Positions 1 through 9,956 of a DNA stretch of 63,639 nt are shown here, piece after piece. This stretch comes from Gammaproteobacteria bacterium (lineage in GTDB: Bacteria > Pseudomonadota > Gammaproteobacteria > Pseudomonadales > Azotimanducaceae): contig PBRQ01000019.1 in the NCBI GenBank assembly GCA_002725995.1, forward strand, positions 1-63,639, given 5' to 3'. Each line of letters begins with the position of its first letter. Positions within the stretch are counted from its first letter, which is position 1. A program made the translations under genes and the position numbers. The notes beneath the pieces were generated by a model. The model saw only the letters and a list, made by a program, of their open reading frames with translations. It had not been told where the DNA came from and ran no database searches.

Positions 1-169
1 TCGACGCGATTCGCTGACGATAGCAAAAGTGCCTATTTACACCGTGAATCTTTTTGTTAGAACGCTCTGATGGCAGCTTTCGACTATCATGCCATCAACG
101 ACGAGACCTCGCTTGAACTGACAGGATAACCATGAGCCAACTACTTGACAGTATCATCTTGATGTTTAA

Positions 170-2341
170 TTACTGTTGACGAGATTTCGCTTCTTTTCTT
201 CTGGCATGCAGTACCGGTTCGGTATATCCGTTCGGTTGCTCACACCCCTTCAGGACCAGGTCAGAAGCTGCCTGAAATGCGATGCTGTTCTCCAGATCAG
301 ATGACATTGGCTGATAGTTCGCATCACCTTCATTTTGCCGATCAACAACTTCCGCCATCTTCTTCAGTGTTTTCATGACCTGCTCTTCACTACAAATACC
401 ATGATATAGCCAGTTGGCGATATGCTGCGAAGATATCCGTAGAGTTGCCCGGTCCTCCATCAGGCCAACATCATTGATGTCCGGCACCTTTGAGCAGCCC
501 ACTCCCTGGTCAATCCAGCGCACAACATAGCCGAGGATACCCTGGGCATTGTTTTCCAGTTCCTGCTGTACCTCATCATCTGAAAGATTCTCACCATGCA
601 ACAGAGGTATTGTGAGCAGGTCAGCAAAGCCCTGAGCAGGCCTTGATTTGAGTTCCTGCTGGCGCTTCATAACGTTGACTTTGTGATAGTGCATCACATG
701 AAGCGTTGCCGCTGTGGGAGACGGTACCCAGGCAGTATTGGCACCTGCCTTAGGGTGACTGATTTTTTCTTCCATCATCTGCGCCATTTCGTCCGGCATC
801 GCCCACATACCCTTGCCAATCTGCGCCCTGCCGGCAAAACCAGCCCGCAACCCATTATCAACATTCCAGCCCTCATAAGCGGCTATCCAGGGTTGCTGTT
901 TCATCGATGTTTTTGGCACCACTGGTCCGGCCAACATACTGGTATGAATTTCATCACCGGTCCGGTCAAGGAAACCCGTGTTGATAAAAATTACCCGTTC
1001 GCTGGCAACACGAATACACTCTCGAAGATTCAGCGTGGTTCGCCGCTCCTCGTCCATGATACCAACCTTCAGGGTATTCAGTTTTAGCCCCAACGCTTTT
1101 TCAATCTCGGCGAACAGGTCAACGGTGAACTGCACTTCCTCAGGACCATGCATCTTGGGCTTCACAATATAAACACTACCGGTCCTTGAATTCTGAAGCG
1201 AACCAAGACCCTTCAGATCATGTATGGCAGCGAAACTGGTCATCATGCCGTCCAGGATGCCCTCGGGAATCTCGCTACCATCGGCCAGTAGAACGGCGTC
1301 ACTGGTCATTAGATGACCTACATTTCTGACCAGCAGCAGGCTGCGGCCATGAAGCGACTGCACGCCGCCGTCGGTGGTAGTGTAGTCCCTGTCAGGATTC
1401 ATACTGCGACGAATGGTCTTGCCATTCTTTTCAAATTCCTCCGCCAGGTCACCACGATTCAATCCCAACCAGTTTCTGTAGACGATAGCCTTGTCTTCAG
1501 CATCAACAGCAGCAACCGAATCCTCACAATCCTGGATAGCCGTAATGGCTGACTCCATCAAAACATCTTTTACACCTGCCCTGTGGTCTCTTCCCACAGG
1601 GTCAGTTCTGTCTATCTGAATCTCAAGGTACAGGCCATTATTTCTCAGCAGAATAGCGGATGGATTCCCCGCATCACCACGATAGCCAGCGAACTGACTG
1701 CTCGTGGAAAGTGAGGTTTCACCTGACTGCAAACGGGCAACCAGTTCGCCATCCCGGATGAAGTACTCGGTGACATCACCGTGTTTTTCTCCGGCAAGGG
1801 GCAGAACCTCATCAAGGAAACCAGATGCATAGGCGATGACTTTTTTGCCGCGAATAGGATTGTAGTTGCTGCCCTTTTCCGCACCGGAGGTTTCGGGAAT
1901 CACATCGGTCCCGTATAGTGCGTCATACATGCTACCCCACCGAGCATTGGCAGCATTAAGTGCAAACCTTGCATTCATGATAGGTACAACCAACTGCGGG
2001 CCTGCAACCCGGGTTATCTCATCGTCAACACCTTGCGTCTGGATCTCGAAATCACCGCCTTCATCAAGTAGATAGCCGATGGCCTTTAAAAAACCAAGGT
2101 AGCGCGCCGCATCATGTGGTTGGCCGGCGTTTTCCCTGTGCCATTCGTCAATCTGGCGCTGAAGTTCATCACGTTTTGCCAGTAACGCTCTATTTCTGGG
2201 CACCATCACCTCAAGGAGAGACTCCAGCTTTGACCAGAAATCCAGGGGGTCGACACCCGTTCCAGGCGCTATTTCCTGCTCCACAAGTTCATAAATGACT
2301 CGAGCCACACTCAAGCCCCCAACCTTTACACGTTCCATCAT
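170..2341 (-). CDS. glcB: malate synthase G
   Basis: Condenses glyoxylate with acetyl-CoA to malate in the glyoxylate/glycolate route, in the cytosol. The protein aligns by eye with GlcB over its whole length. It has the AGPQLVVP and [15 protein letters not shown] blocks near the N-terminus, the [14 protein letters not shown] segment, the [13 protein letters not shown] arginine segment, [18 protein letters not shown], the [10 protein letters not shown] block and the C-terminal [14 protein letters not shown] segment that carries the catalytic aspartate of the family. The open frame continues upstream to 2512, but family members begin close to ERVKVGGL, so I place the start at one of two adjacent ATGs (2341 or 2338), giving about 723 residues. 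An ATG at 2419 preceded by a GGGGTAGG stretch is the main alternative. It is divergent from the CitE-like lyase, which also acts on malate/malyl-CoA chemistry. Family assignment is near certain. Confidence 0.96.
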   Translation of the reverse strand: MMERVKVGGLSVARVIYELVEQEIAPGTGVDPLDFWSKLESLLEVMVPRNRALLAKRDELQRQIDEWHRENAGQPHDAARYLGFLKAIGYLLDEGGDFEIQTQGVDDEITRVAGPQLVVPIMNARFALNAANARWGSMYDALYGTDVIPETSGAEKGSNYNPIRGKKVIAYASGFLDEVLPLAGEKHGDVTEYFIRDGELVARLQSGETSLSTSSQFAGYRGDAGNPSAILLRNNGLYLEIQIDRTDPVGRDHRAGVKDVLMESAITAIQDCEDSVAAVDAEDKAIVYRNWLGLNRGDLAEEFEKNGKTIRRSMNPDRDYTTTDGGVQSLHGRSLLLVRNVGHLMTSDAVLLADGSEIPEGILDGMMTSFAAIHDLKGLGSLQNSRTGSVYIVKPKMHGPEEVQFTVDLFAEIEKALGLKLNTLKVGIMDEERRTTLNLRECIRVASERVIFINTGFLDRTGDEIHTSMLAGPVVPKTSMKQQPWIAAYEGWNVDNGLRAGFAGRAQIGKGMWAMPDEMAQMMEEKISHPKAGANTAWVPSPTAATLHVMHYHKVNVMKRQQELKSRPAQGFADLLTIPLLHGENLSDDEVQQELENNAQGILGYVVRWIDQGVGCSKVPDINDVGLMEDRATLRISSQHIANWLYHGICSEEQVMKTLKKMAEVVDRQNEGDANYQPMSSDLENSIAFQAASDLVLKGCEQPNGYTEPVLHARRKEAKSRQQ

Positions 2342-2665
2342 CTTTTTGGTCACTTCAATCGGTTTTCTGAATCCGATAATGCTACGCGAAAAACCTGCGG
2401 GTTTCATGGGCAGCGTCATACCTACCCCTATATGCCTACCCCCTGTGCTGACAAGATGCAGGACGAAATGTATATTAGCTGTATCAATAGATGCAGCCGG
2501 CATCAGTAGCAACGGTCAGGAAGGTTCGCTTGACCTGAAGGAACGACAGGCTTCATGAATGATAACTGTCCTCGGAGCCTTGGACTGCCGTGGGCTAAGA
2601 ATGCCAGGTGATAGAGCATCTAGCACAGACCAATCAAACACTCGAATGACATTGAAGGAGAAACA

Positions 2666-3577
2666 ATGCCTCGACCACAGAGACTAAGACGCTGCCAGCT
2701 TTCCGTACCGGGTAGCAGCGAGAAAATGATAACCAAAGCCGCCAATCTTGAGTTGGATCACGTCTTCCTTGATCTGGAAGATGCTGTCGCCCCGAATGCA
2801 AAGGCTGCAGCGAGGGGCACTATTGTCCAAGGCCTGAATGAACTGGAGTGGAAACCAAAAACCGTCTGCGTGCGAGTCAACGATGTTGAAACCGAATACT
2901 GTCACGAAGACATCATTGAAGTAGTAACCGGTGCTGCCGGAAAGATAGACACTATCATGCTTACCAAGGCAAAAACCGCGCACGATGTGCTGTTCGTTCA
3001 CATGCTGCTGGATCAACTGGAAAAGAAACTCGGCCTAAGAGACCGTATCGGCATTGAGTGCCTGATTGAAGAAGTTGAGGGCATGATGAACGTAAACGAG
3101 ATTGCTGCCTGCAGTGATCGCCTAGAGTGTCTGATTTTCGGTATGGGCGACTATTCTGCCAGCCAGGGAATGAACCTAAACAGTATCGGCAGCGACGGTG
3201 GGGGCTACCCTCCTGATATCTGGCACTATCCGCGTTATCAACTGACCATTGCCTGCCGAGCCAATGGGGTCGATCCCGTGGATGGTCCTTTTGCGGATTT
3301 CAATGATCCCGATGCATTCAGGACCGAGTGTGAAAGGTCTGATGTGCTTGGCATGGTCGGCAAATGGGCCATCCATCCAAGCCAGATCGAGATCGCCCAG
3401 GATGTCTTTTCACCCACACAAGATGCAGTGGACTCAGCCCGCAAGCAACAGCAGGCCTACGAAGAAGCCAAGGAGCAGGGTCTTGGAGCGATCAGTGTTG
3501 ATGGCGTCATGGTAGATCAGGCAAGCGTGCGCATCCTACAGAATATTGTCGACAAGGCCGATTTAATAGGAATGTGA
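2666..3577 (+). CDS. HpcH/HpaI aldolase / citrate lyase beta (CitE-like), possible malyl-CoA lyase or thioesterase
   Basis: A 303-residue TIM-barrel enzyme of the CitE/Mcl family. Visible marks are the N-terminal RRCQLSVPGSS stretch, the FLDLEDAVAP motif (metal and CoA end of the barrel), the IECLIEEVEGM strand carrying the conserved glutamate, the FGMGDYSAS segment, and WAIHPSQIEIA near the C-terminus, which is typical of malyl-CoA/citramalyl-CoA lyases. ATG is preceded by GAAGGAGAAACA, a good ribosome site. Known members cleave or form (S)-malyl-CoA, methylmalyl-CoA or citramalyl-CoA, or hydrolyse malyl-CoA. The divergent malate synthase G suggests glyoxylate/malyl-CoA metabolism, but the exact substrate cannot be read from sequence. 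Confidence 0.88.
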   Translation: MPRPQRLRRCQLSVPGSSEKMITKAANLELDHVFLDLEDAVAPNAKAAARGTIVQGLNELEWKPKTVCVRVNDVETEYCHEDIIEVVTGAAGKIDTIMLTKAKTAHDVLFVHMLLDQLEKKLGLRDRIGIECLIEEVEGMMNVNEIAACSDRLECLIFGMGDYSASQGMNLNSIGSDGGGYPPDIWHYPRYQLTIACRANGVDPVDGPFADFNDPDAFRTECERSDVLGMVGKWAIHPSQIEIAQDVFSPTQDAVDSARKQQQAYEEAKEQGLGAISVDGVMVDQASVRILQNIVDKADLIGM

Positions 3578-3675
3578 GAATACAACCAGTCGGCCTTTGG
3601 GGAGCCCAGGTGAGGCCGAGCAGGGCTACGAACGTCAGCAACCACTCAATCACGCGGCAGGGTTAAGGAACTGAG

Positions 3676-4068
3676 ATGAAAAAATACTTCCGTTACGCTG
3701 GTCTCAGTGTTGTGTTCCTCTGGTTTATGGGCGGTGGCATTGGGCACTTTACCCAGACTGACTTCTTTGTTTCGATTGTTCCACCCTGGGTGCCGTTCCC
3801 CCTGTGGACAGTGTACGTCAGCGGTGTATTTGAAATTCTGCTGGCCCTTGCGATTCTCTGGCCAAGGGTACGTTCCGTGGCGGGATGGGGATTAATCGCT
3901 CTCACCCTCGCGGTTACACCTGCAAATGTTCACATGTGGCTGAACCCTGAGCTCTTTTCCGATGTACCTCCCACTATGTTATCGTTGAGGCTGGTAGTTC
4001 AGGTGCTATTGCTATTCACGATCTGGTGGTCAACAAGGATAGAAGAGATCAGCGACTCACTTTCTTGA
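3676..4068 (+). CDS. DoxX-family membrane protein
   Basis: A 130-residue protein with four hydrophobic segments (approximately residues 8-25, 45-62, 68-86 and 100-118). The order and spacing are typical of DoxX/DoxD-like small membrane proteins, including the GGGIGHF stretch after TM1, the VSGVFEILLALAIL second helix and the NVHMWL segment. It starts at ATG 3676 about 100 bases after the lyase and on the same strand, so the two may be co-transcribed. The biochemical role of most DoxX relatives is not established. Links to redox and quinone-dependent processes are known for some members, but nothing here specifies one. Confidence 0.8.
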   Translation: MKKYFRYAGLSVVFLWFMGGGIGHFTQTDFFVSIVPPWVPFPLWTVYVSGVFEILLALAILWPRVRSVAGWGLIALTLAVTPANVHMWLNPELFSDVPPTMLSLRLVVQVLLLFTIWWSTRIEEISDSLS

Positions 4069-4075
4069 GAGTGTA

Positions 4076-4542
4076 ATGGAGAGCAACTGACTTTAACAAT
4101 CTACGGCCATCCGGCGAGTCAGCCGTCTCGAACCGTATTCTGGGCATGCCTGCTTGGAGACCTTCCCTTTAAACTGGGCCTCCGTGCGGAACTTAGCCTT
4201 GATACAAAGGGGACTAACCCAAGGGGACAGGTGCCTTCCATTACAGACGGTGAATTTAACCTGTCGGAGATGGCAGCGATCGTCTGATACCTGGGGAGTA
4301 AACATGGCTGGAAAACCATGTACCCGGATTCCCTGGAAGAACAGGCGCTGGTCCACCAGTTCCTTCATATGCACCACACATTGGTTCGCCTCGCAACTTA
4401 CCACTTGATGGCACCTCATGTTGTGAAGCCTCTGGACCTTCCGCAGACAGCCCCCAACCCCCTGAGTATTTTTCAGACCGATAATCTTGCCGGTTCATTT
4501 GCCAGTGACAACCCACATGAGACGGGTCTAGCCAGCTATTGA
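4076..4542 (+). pseudogene. glutathione S-transferase remnant, in-frame stop and C-terminal truncation
   Basis: Reading from 4090 in one frame gives LTIYGHPASQPSRTVFWACL, a theta-type GST thioredoxin-fold start with the SQPSR active-site region. NPRGQVPSITDGEFNLSEMA follows, the cis-proline VP and glutathione-binding loop. Then come a TGA stop (around 4285), YLGSKHGW, and a short helical-domain piece VHQFLHMHHTLVRLATYHL. The frame ends at 4542 after an unrelated-looking tail, about half the normal length. The nearby ATG (4076) is out of frame. Removing one AG from the GAGAG just after it would give a normal start in frame, which suggests a second, 2-base lesion. The spacing between the N-terminal motifs is also shorter than usual. 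Non-functional as a GST, by inference. Confidence 0.75.
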
Positions 4543-4586
4543 GCTAACCGCCCTGCTGAGGGCGCCGATGGACCGAGCAGAGTCGC

Positions 4587-6395
4587 TTACACTGCAGATT
4601 TCAGTTGCGGCTCTTCATTGTGAGCATTGCCAAATTGCAAACGCACCATCCTTGAATACATGGAATTTCGCTCAATCAATTCAGCATGACGGCCAACATC
4701 TAGTATTTGACCCTGATCAATAACCACGATCCTGTCCGCATGCAGTACAGTGGCTAACCGGTGAGCGACAACAATTGTCGTCCGATCTTTTTGCAGAAAT
4801 TCCAATGCCGCCTGCACAAGGCGTTCATTTTCAGCATCAAGGGAACTGGTTGCCTCATCCAGTAAAAGTATCGGCGGGTCCTTCAGAATCGCCCGTGCGA
4901 TCGCAATACGTTGTTTCTGGCCACCCGAGAGACGCGCTCCTTTTTCACCGAGAAAGGTATCGTAACCATTTTCGAGCTGCTCAATAAATTCATGTGCCGA
5001 AGCCGCACGCGCTGCAGCCATGACTTGCTCATCTGCTGCATCCGGCCTTCCAAAACGAATATTCTCTGCGGCATTTGCACCAAAGACGATTGTCTCCTGG
5101 GGCACTATTCCAAGGCGCTTACGTACGTCCTCAGGTGCAGCCAGGGTAATATCAACCCCATCGATCAGGATACGCCCGGATGTGGGGTTAAAGAAGCGCA
5201 ACAACAACTGGAAAAGCGTGCTCTTGCCAGCACCGGATGGACCCACGAAGGCGATATTCTCTCCCGGCGCTATATCGAGGGAAAACTCATCGACCGCAAG
5301 AAGATCCGGTCGTGACGGATAACTAAAGGAAACCGATTCGAAGCAAATACTTCCCACACTCTGCTCCGGAAACTCAGCCGGGTCCGCCGGAGCACGAATC
5401 GTGGGAGTCAGGGTAAGCAATACTGAAAGACGCTCCATAGCACCAGCTGCCCGCTGCACCTCCCCCCACATCTCCGTCAACATACCAGCGGAAACGGCAA
5501 CAAACATGGAATAAAGGACAAACTGACCGAGTTCACCGCCAGTGATCTCACCTGCCAGCACCCCCTGAGCACCCACCCAGAGAACGAAAATCAGAGAGCC
5601 AAAGACGCAAGTCGTAGCGACGGTCGAAAACAGTGCGCGCACCTTTGTGCGCTTTACGGCAGTTCTGAAACTGGACGCAATGGCTTTGCCGAATCGCTCG
5701 CTTTCAAGCACTTCAGCCGTGAACGCCTGCACTACTTCGACTGCATTCAGTACCTCCGATGCGTGACCACTGGCATCAGCAACCCGGTCCTGGGTCTCCC
5801 GTGAAAGCTGGCGAAGCCAGCGGCCCAGCAGGATGACCGGGGTAACAACAAAAGGGAATATCAGAAGCAGGATTCCCATTAGCTTTAGGTTTGTATAAGC
5901 AAGGAGAAACAATGAGCCAACGAACTGAATTGAGGAACGGAGAACAATAGAAAGACCAACGCCTGAAATGGACTGAATCAGGGTGGTGTCAGTGGTTAAC
6001 CTCGATAGAACTTCACCCGTTTTCGTCACCTCGAAAAATTCTGCGTCCATTTTGATGACATGCTGAAAAACCTGGTCACGAATATCTGCGACAACCCTCT
6101 CCCCCAGCCAGTTCACAAAGTAGGAACGGGCAGCGCCAAAAAAACCAATGACTAGAGAGAAGAGTAATAGCACGAAAAAGTAACGATCAACATTTGCTGC
6201 ATTTTCAACCGAAAAACCGTGATCTATCACATTACGAACGGCCATCGGCATGGCCAGCAGTGCAGCCGAAGAGATCAGCAGCGCACCAATTGCCAGCACT
6301 ACCGTTCCCTTGTAAGGCGCAACGAATGGCAGGAGCATGCGTAATGGTCGAACTGAACTGCCCTTCTCACGATGTTCTGGTTTGGTGTCTGTCAT
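4587..6395 (-). CDS. MsbA/LmrA-type ABC exporter (fused permease and ATPase)
   Basis: A 602-residue half-transporter that would dimerise in the inner membrane and export a hydrophobic substrate. Residues about 20-320 form the six-helix ABC transmembrane region. Residues about 350-590 are the ATPase with Walker A GPSGAGKST, Q-loop IVPQETIVFG, signature LSGGQKQRIAIARAI, Walker B ILLLDEATSSLD and the switch histidine in VVAHRLATV. The start ATG gives a polar cytosolic lead (MTDTKPEHREKG) followed by the first helix, the usual layout. Family members handle lipid A, drugs or lipids; the substrate here is not determined. An inverted repeat at 6452-6470 lies about 60 bases upstream and may regulate it. 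Confidence 0.93.
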   Translation of the reverse strand: MTDTKPEHREKGSSVRPLRMLLPFVAPYKGTVVLAIGALLISSAALLAMPMAVRNVIDHGFSVENAANVDRYFFVLLLFSLVIGFFGAARSYFVNWLGERVVADIRDQVFQHVIKMDAEFFEVTKTGEVLSRLTTDTTLIQSISGVGLSIVLRSSIQFVGSLFLLAYTNLKLMGILLLIFPFVVTPVILLGRWLRQLSRETQDRVADASGHASEVLNAVEVVQAFTAEVLESERFGKAIASSFRTAVKRTKVRALFSTVATTCVFGSLIFVLWVGAQGVLAGEITGGELGQFVLYSMFVAVSAGMLTEMWGEVQRAAGAMERLSVLLTLTPTIRAPADPAEFPEQSVGSICFESVSFSYPSRPDLLAVDEFSLDIAPGENIAFVGPSGAGKSTLFQLLLRFFNPTSGRILIDGVDITLAAPEDVRKRLGIVPQETIVFGANAAENIRFGRPDAADEQVMAAARAASAHEFIEQLENGYDTFLGEKGARLSGGQKQRIAIARAILKDPPILLLDEATSSLDAENERLVQAALEFLQKDRTTIVVAHRLATVLHADRIVVIDQGQILDVGRHAELIERNSMYSRMVRLQFGNAHNEEPQLKSAV

Positions 6396-6451
6396 CTTTG
6401 CTGATATTGAATCAAAAGATCCTGCATATTCCGTTATGGTTTATATTGAAA

Positions 6452-6470
6452 AACTGCATTCAGTGCAGTT
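6452..6470. promoter_or_regulatory. inverted repeat AACTGCA-N5-TGCAGTT, candidate operator
   Basis: Perfect 7-base arms with a 5-base spacer in the 413-base gap between the ABC exporter and the kinase gene. The size and symmetry fit a dimeric repressor site. It sits about 57 bases upstream of the exporter start. The regulator is unknown and the role is inferred from symmetry and position only. Confidence 0.4.
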
Positions 6471-6701
6471 GTTGTATCACTTCATTCACCAGTCGTTCTG
6501 CCGCCCGGGACTGTACCAAATTCTCTCTCCTGACTCCGCCCCAACCCGTTCACTAGTGGGCTCACCACACCAAATTTCTAATAACATTCACATTCCCTTA
6601 ACGATTCTGACCAGCACCTGATTCCAAAATCAATCAGCTAAAGGACTAGATATATCACAAAAGACAGGTAGAAATCAGTTTCATGGTAAATATCCACCTG
6701 A

Positions 6702-6720
6702 CCCGGGCAAACAGCCCGGG
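6702..6720. other. GC-rich hairpin CCCGGGC-AAACA-GCCCGGG
   Basis: Perfect 7-base stem with a 5-base loop, about 90 bases before the kinase start. No U-run follows and no gene reads into it from the plus strand, so it is not a convincing intrinsic terminator. It could be a repeated extragenic element or part of a leader. Apart from this hairpin and the 6452-6470 repeat, I see nothing coding in 6396-6808. Confidence 0.4.
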
Positions 6721-6808
6721 CTACAACATTTGTTCCTATGAACCTAAAAAGGGCATACCATGTGCTCAGCAACCCACACGGGAAACCTGGAACTGACTGG
6801 GCTCGACA

Positions 6809-7972
6809 ATGAAACCTACTTCAGAGCAGATATTGTCTGCAGCGTGCGATGAGATCGCGCTGGTCGCGCGAAACAGCGAGGCTGACCATCTCGGCACCTT
6901 GACTCGAGTCGGCCCCCTCCTAGAATGGGCGCTGGCTAACGAGCTGGGTGAAATCGAACCCGATCAAGTCATAGGCTTGAGAGATGCGCCGGCCATGGAA
7001 ACCGCAGCCGCTCACCTGGAGACAGACGAGATGACTCAATACCTGCAGGATCGGTTTAATGACCCAAAAGCTGAAGCGACCAGCGTCAGTCAAATCGTCG
7101 GCGGCTTTTCCAAACGCACTACCCGGGTAGCCTGCCATTATCTGGGCGAAACACATTCACTGGTTCTCAGGCAGGCAGTGGGTGCATCATCGGACCCGGT
7201 ACTGGAAGCCGAGTACTCAGTTGTACGCCACGCCTGGTCTGAGGGTTTGAACGCTCCAGAACCACTCTGGATTGAAGCCTCTGAGAACCTGTTGGGGGGG
7301 CCGTTTTTCGTCACCCGCTATGTCACCGGTACCAACCCCGGAGATGTGTTCGGTGCTGATGAGGCCGTCGCTGGCACCGTTGGTGAAGACCTAGCTGCAT
7401 TCCTTGCCAGCCTGCACAGGGTCAACTGCGGGAGCCTAAAACAGTATCCATCCTCACCCATGTCGACCATCGAACAGATACTGCAGGAAATCGAAAATGC
7501 CCTGCAGAAATTGACCGATGCAACCGGGGAACCCGACACGATGGTAAGCGATATCTTTAGCTGGCTCAGGACTAATGTGCCGACCCCTCCTGAAGCACCG
7601 GTTCTTATCCATGGTGATGTTGGCTTTCACAACCTGCTGGTTGAAAATGAGAAGGTGACCGTCGTACTGGACTGGGAACGCGCGCACCCGGGAGACCCGG
7701 CGGAAGATCTCGCATACCTGAAACCCACACTACAAGGGGTCCTTCCCTGGAATGAGTTCCTGGCCCATTATGAATCAGCTGGCGGTATCGTGCCTTCCCC
7801 TCAAGCTCTCGAGTTTTATACGGTTTGGCAGGACGTGTGGCGCTATGTAGCATGTCAGGTTCACCTGAATGCATATTTGCACACGCCCAGACTGTCTTCA
7901 TTGTTCGCCGGAAGAATTTTTGGCCCTAGATTCCTTGCGGATGCTGTACGCAATATCAACGCTCAACAATAA
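6809..7972 (+). CDS. APH-superfamily phosphotransferase (kinase-like)
   Basis: A 387-residue protein with the aminoglycoside-phosphotransferase/choline-kinase fold. The catalytic loop reads VLIHGDVGFHNLL (HGDxxxxN), followed by VVLDWERAHPGDPAEDLAYL, equivalent to the metal-binding DxD/DFE segment. Residues about 1-95 form an extra helical N-terminal domain. The kinase N-lobe begins near IVGGFSKRTTRV. Relatives of this phosphotransferase family often sit beside acyl-CoA or isoprenoid metabolism genes and their small-molecule substrate is usually unknown. It is the first gene of a co-directional run with the two CrtC-like genes, only 12 bases ahead of the next one, so an operon is likely. Antibiotic modification is not implied. 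Confidence 0.85.
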   Translation: MKPTSEQILSAACDEIALVARNSEADHLGTLTRVGPLLEWALANELGEIEPDQVIGLRDAPAMETAAAHLETDEMTQYLQDRFNDPKAEATSVSQIVGGFSKRTTRVACHYLGETHSLVLRQAVGASSDPVLEAEYSVVRHAWSEGLNAPEPLWIEASENLLGGPFFVTRYVTGTNPGDVFGADEAVAGTVGEDLAAFLASLHRVNCGSLKQYPSSPMSTIEQILQEIENALQKLTDATGEPDTMVSDIFSWLRTNVPTPPEAPVLIHGDVGFHNLLVENEKVTVVLDWERAHPGDPAEDLAYLKPTLQGVLPWNEFLAHYESAGGIVPSPQALEFYTVWQDVWRYVACQVHLNAYLHTPRLSSLFAGRIFGPRFLADAVRNINAQQ

Positions 7973-7984
7973 GGAGAACTAGTT

Positions 7985-9076
7985 ATGTTGTCGGATATGG
8001 ACGAGACCCTGATTCACCAGACACCGGTACCTTTTCGCATGGCAGGCGTTACCGACCACCGCTTTTTTGACCGCTACTGGTTTGAGGCACTTGATCCATC
8101 GGGCGAGATTGCGCTGATTACGGGACTCGCGTTTTACAAGAATATGGATATGTGCGACGGCTTTTTCTGTCTGCAAAAGGGTCACAAACAGTACAACCTC
8201 CGGGCATCTCGTCCATTGGCAGATGACCTTGGGTCGAGCAATGGTCCTCTTTCTGTTGAGGTCATTGAACCCTTCAAACGCATCCGCCTGAGACTCGGCT
8301 CCAATGCGCATGGACTTATGGCGGACCTTGAGTGGAATGCAAGTTTCCCAGCCTATGCCGAGGATTTTCACAGGACCCTCGCCGGTAGGAGAGTCAGCAC
8401 TGAATCCACCCGATATGATCAGCTCGGAAGCTGGACAGGCTGGATCGAGGTGGAAGGAGAGCGTTTCACCGTCGACAACTGGTGGGGAGCCCGTGATCAT
8501 TCCTGGGGAGTGCGACCAGGCGTAGGGGGATTCGAGCCTCCGGCCGTCTCCAAAAGAAACTCGTTACTCTTCTGCTGGGCCTTTTTCTCAACCGATTCAT
8601 ACGCCTGTCAGTTCCAGCTGCATGAGGACGGCGAAGGAAATCGCATCTATTTTGATGGACAGCTTGACTACCACCTTGACGATGATCGCCCCTTCCTCAG
8701 GGCGGTCGATGTGGAGCATGACATCTCCTTTGTGCCTGGTACTCGTATCTATGACCGTTTGAATTATTCACTCAAACTGGACAACGGAAAGCTTTTGACA
8801 ATTGAAGCCAAACCACTTTTCAGAGCCTGGGCCTATTCCGGAACCGGCTATGATGGTGGCTTCAGCGATGGTCTTGGACTGGGTGGCGCAAGGGGACAAA
8901 CCCTGGAATACGATGTCTATGACGTCTCCCATGTGAACAATGTTTTGCTGGATGGTAAGCCGCACTTCGCCGGGCACAGGGAACAGCCGGCAACTGTTGA
9001 GGTCAATGGTGAGCACGCGACCGGGCACATGCCGGTAATGACAGCAGGGCCAATTTCACGGTACAAGCTAAAATAG
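7985..9076 (+). CDS. CrtC/AttH-like (lipocalin-like fold) protein, copy 1
   Basis: 363 residues, no signal peptide. The landmark is DNWWGARDHSWGVRPG at about residue 160. The W-G-x-R-D-H-S-W-G signature is found in the AttH/CrtC superfamily, which includes the acyclic carotenoid 1,2-hydratase CrtC, and in related uncharacterised families. A second domain of beta-rich sequence follows. Start ATG 7985 has AAGGAG six to eight bases upstream. The gene is paralogous to 10098-11075, which carries SHRDHSWSTR at the same place. The neighbouring DUF422/CruF-like gene is from an unrelated carotenoid-hydratase family, which makes a hydration or modification step on an isoprenoid attractive. Function is inference; fold family moderately sure. 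Confidence 0.65.
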   Translation: MLSDMDETLIHQTPVPFRMAGVTDHRFFDRYWFEALDPSGEIALITGLAFYKNMDMCDGFFCLQKGHKQYNLRASRPLADDLGSSNGPLSVEVIEPFKRIRLRLGSNAHGLMADLEWNASFPAYAEDFHRTLAGRRVSTESTRYDQLGSWTGWIEVEGERFTVDNWWGARDHSWGVRPGVGGFEPPAVSKRNSLLFCWAFFSTDSYACQFQLHEDGEGNRIYFDGQLDYHLDDDRPFLRAVDVEHDISFVPGTRIYDRLNYSLKLDNGKLLTIEAKPLFRAWAYSGTGYDGGFSDGLGLGGARGQTLEYDVYDVSHVNNVLLDGKPHFAGHREQPATVEVNGEHATGHMPVMTAGPISRYKLK

Positions 9077-9127
9077 TAGCAGTCCTGGCATCACCTCTTT
9101 TTAACAACACCGGATCGAGGATAGATC

Positions 9128-9361
9128 ATGACTAAAACCGTCACCTACCATGGGGCAATCATTTTGCTCAATATCTTATGCCTGGTGCAGCTTCTTATGT
9201 TGTTTTTTGGTGGAGAGGCCTATGCCGCTGACCCAACTTCACTGCCTATTGACCCCATGGAAGCTTTCCCCACAATAATCGCTATCCTTGTCGTTGATGC
9301 CGCCTATATATTCTGTGCGAAAAAATTTGGCTCGCCCGAGAGGCAGACAAATAATGTTTAA
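9128..9361 (+). CDS. small membrane protein, two helices, unknown function
   Basis: 77 residues with a GAGGAT ribosome site before ATG 9128. The first hydrophobic stretch (residues about 8-28) is followed by AYAADPTS, which could be read as a signal-peptide end or simply a periplasmic loop. A second helix spans about residues 45-65 (AFPTIIAILVVDAAYIFCA). Its last codons overlap the start of the DUF422-like gene by 8 bases (ATGTTTAA), so the two are probably translationally coupled and act together. I do not recognise a family. Confidence 0.7.
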   Translation: MTKTVTYHGAIILLNILCLVQLLMLFFGGEAYAADPTSLPIDPMEAFPTIIAILVVDAAYIFCAKKFGSPERQTNNV

Positions 9362-9956
9362 GCACATAATCGAATACACCTCGCTGGCCGCATCCCTGGT
9401 GGTGATAATTCACTACTATTTCTATACCAACAAACAGTTCAAGACCGTCTTCCTGTTCTTCTCCGGCGCACTGGTTCTCGGCACTATATCCGAGATCGCA
9501 GCAATATTGACAACCAGTAGCTATCACTACCCAGGGTTCAGGTGGTATATCGGTCCGCTGCCGCTTTTCATCACCTTAGGCTGGTGCAGTTCATTCTATA
9601 TGGCTTACCACATCAGTAGGCAATTAACATTCCATTGGCAGGGGCATAAACACTTCTTCTGGATCGTTGCTGCTGGCGGAGGATTTGTCGGACTTTTCAT
9701 GGACCTCTTTTTTGATCCTGTCGCGATCTCAATGAACTGGTGGGAGTGGAAAAATGGCGGCCCTTATTTCGGTGTACCTACGGCGAACTTTTCCGGCTGG
9801 TTTGTTTTCGCAGCTGGCTTCTGCGCCACCTACGACCGGGCTCTGTCAAAAGACTGGAGTTATGGCAAAAAAGTTCTTGGATTTTATGGGATGCTGGTCG
9901 GCGTCTTTATCATTACCGCACTCTCATCATTTCCATTTCTCATGCTTGATTCATAG
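9354..9956 (+). CDS. DUF422 / CruF-like membrane protein (carotenoid hydratase family)
   Basis: 200 residues, six or so membrane helices. The stretch MDLFFDPVAISMNWWEWKNG and then YFGVPTANFSGWFV matches the family hallmark of DUF422 proteins (D-x-x-x-DPV-x-W-x-W-G-x-YFGVP-x-x-NF-x-GW), which include the CruF 1',2'-hydratase of acyclic carotenoids. SYHYPGFRW and an LGW segment earlier also fit. The start is placed at ATG 9354 because the preceding gene stops at 9361 in a classic overlap; upstream in-frame starts lie inside that gene. The next gene and the one two before are CrtC/AttH-like, suggesting a shared substrate. Activity is inferred from family only, since many DUF422 members are uncharacterised. 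Confidence 0.75.
   Translation: MFKHIIEYTSLAASLVVIIHYYFYTNKQFKTVFLFFSGALVLGTISEIAAILTTSSYHYPGFRWYIGPLPLFITLGWCSSFYMAYHISRQLTFHWQGHKHFFWIVAAGGGFVGLFMDLFFDPVAISMNWWEWKNGGPYFGVPTANFSGWFVFAAGFCATYDRALSKDWSYGKKVLGFYGMLVGVFIITALSSFPFLMLDS

Noticed and set aside
1-169. Short frame MAAFDYHAINDETSLELTG near 73-135, reminiscent of a GspF start
   Set aside because: Only 19 codons before a stop; too short to support.
7979-8500. 173-residue minus-strand frame
   Set aside because: Antisense of the CrtC-like gene; no independent evidence.
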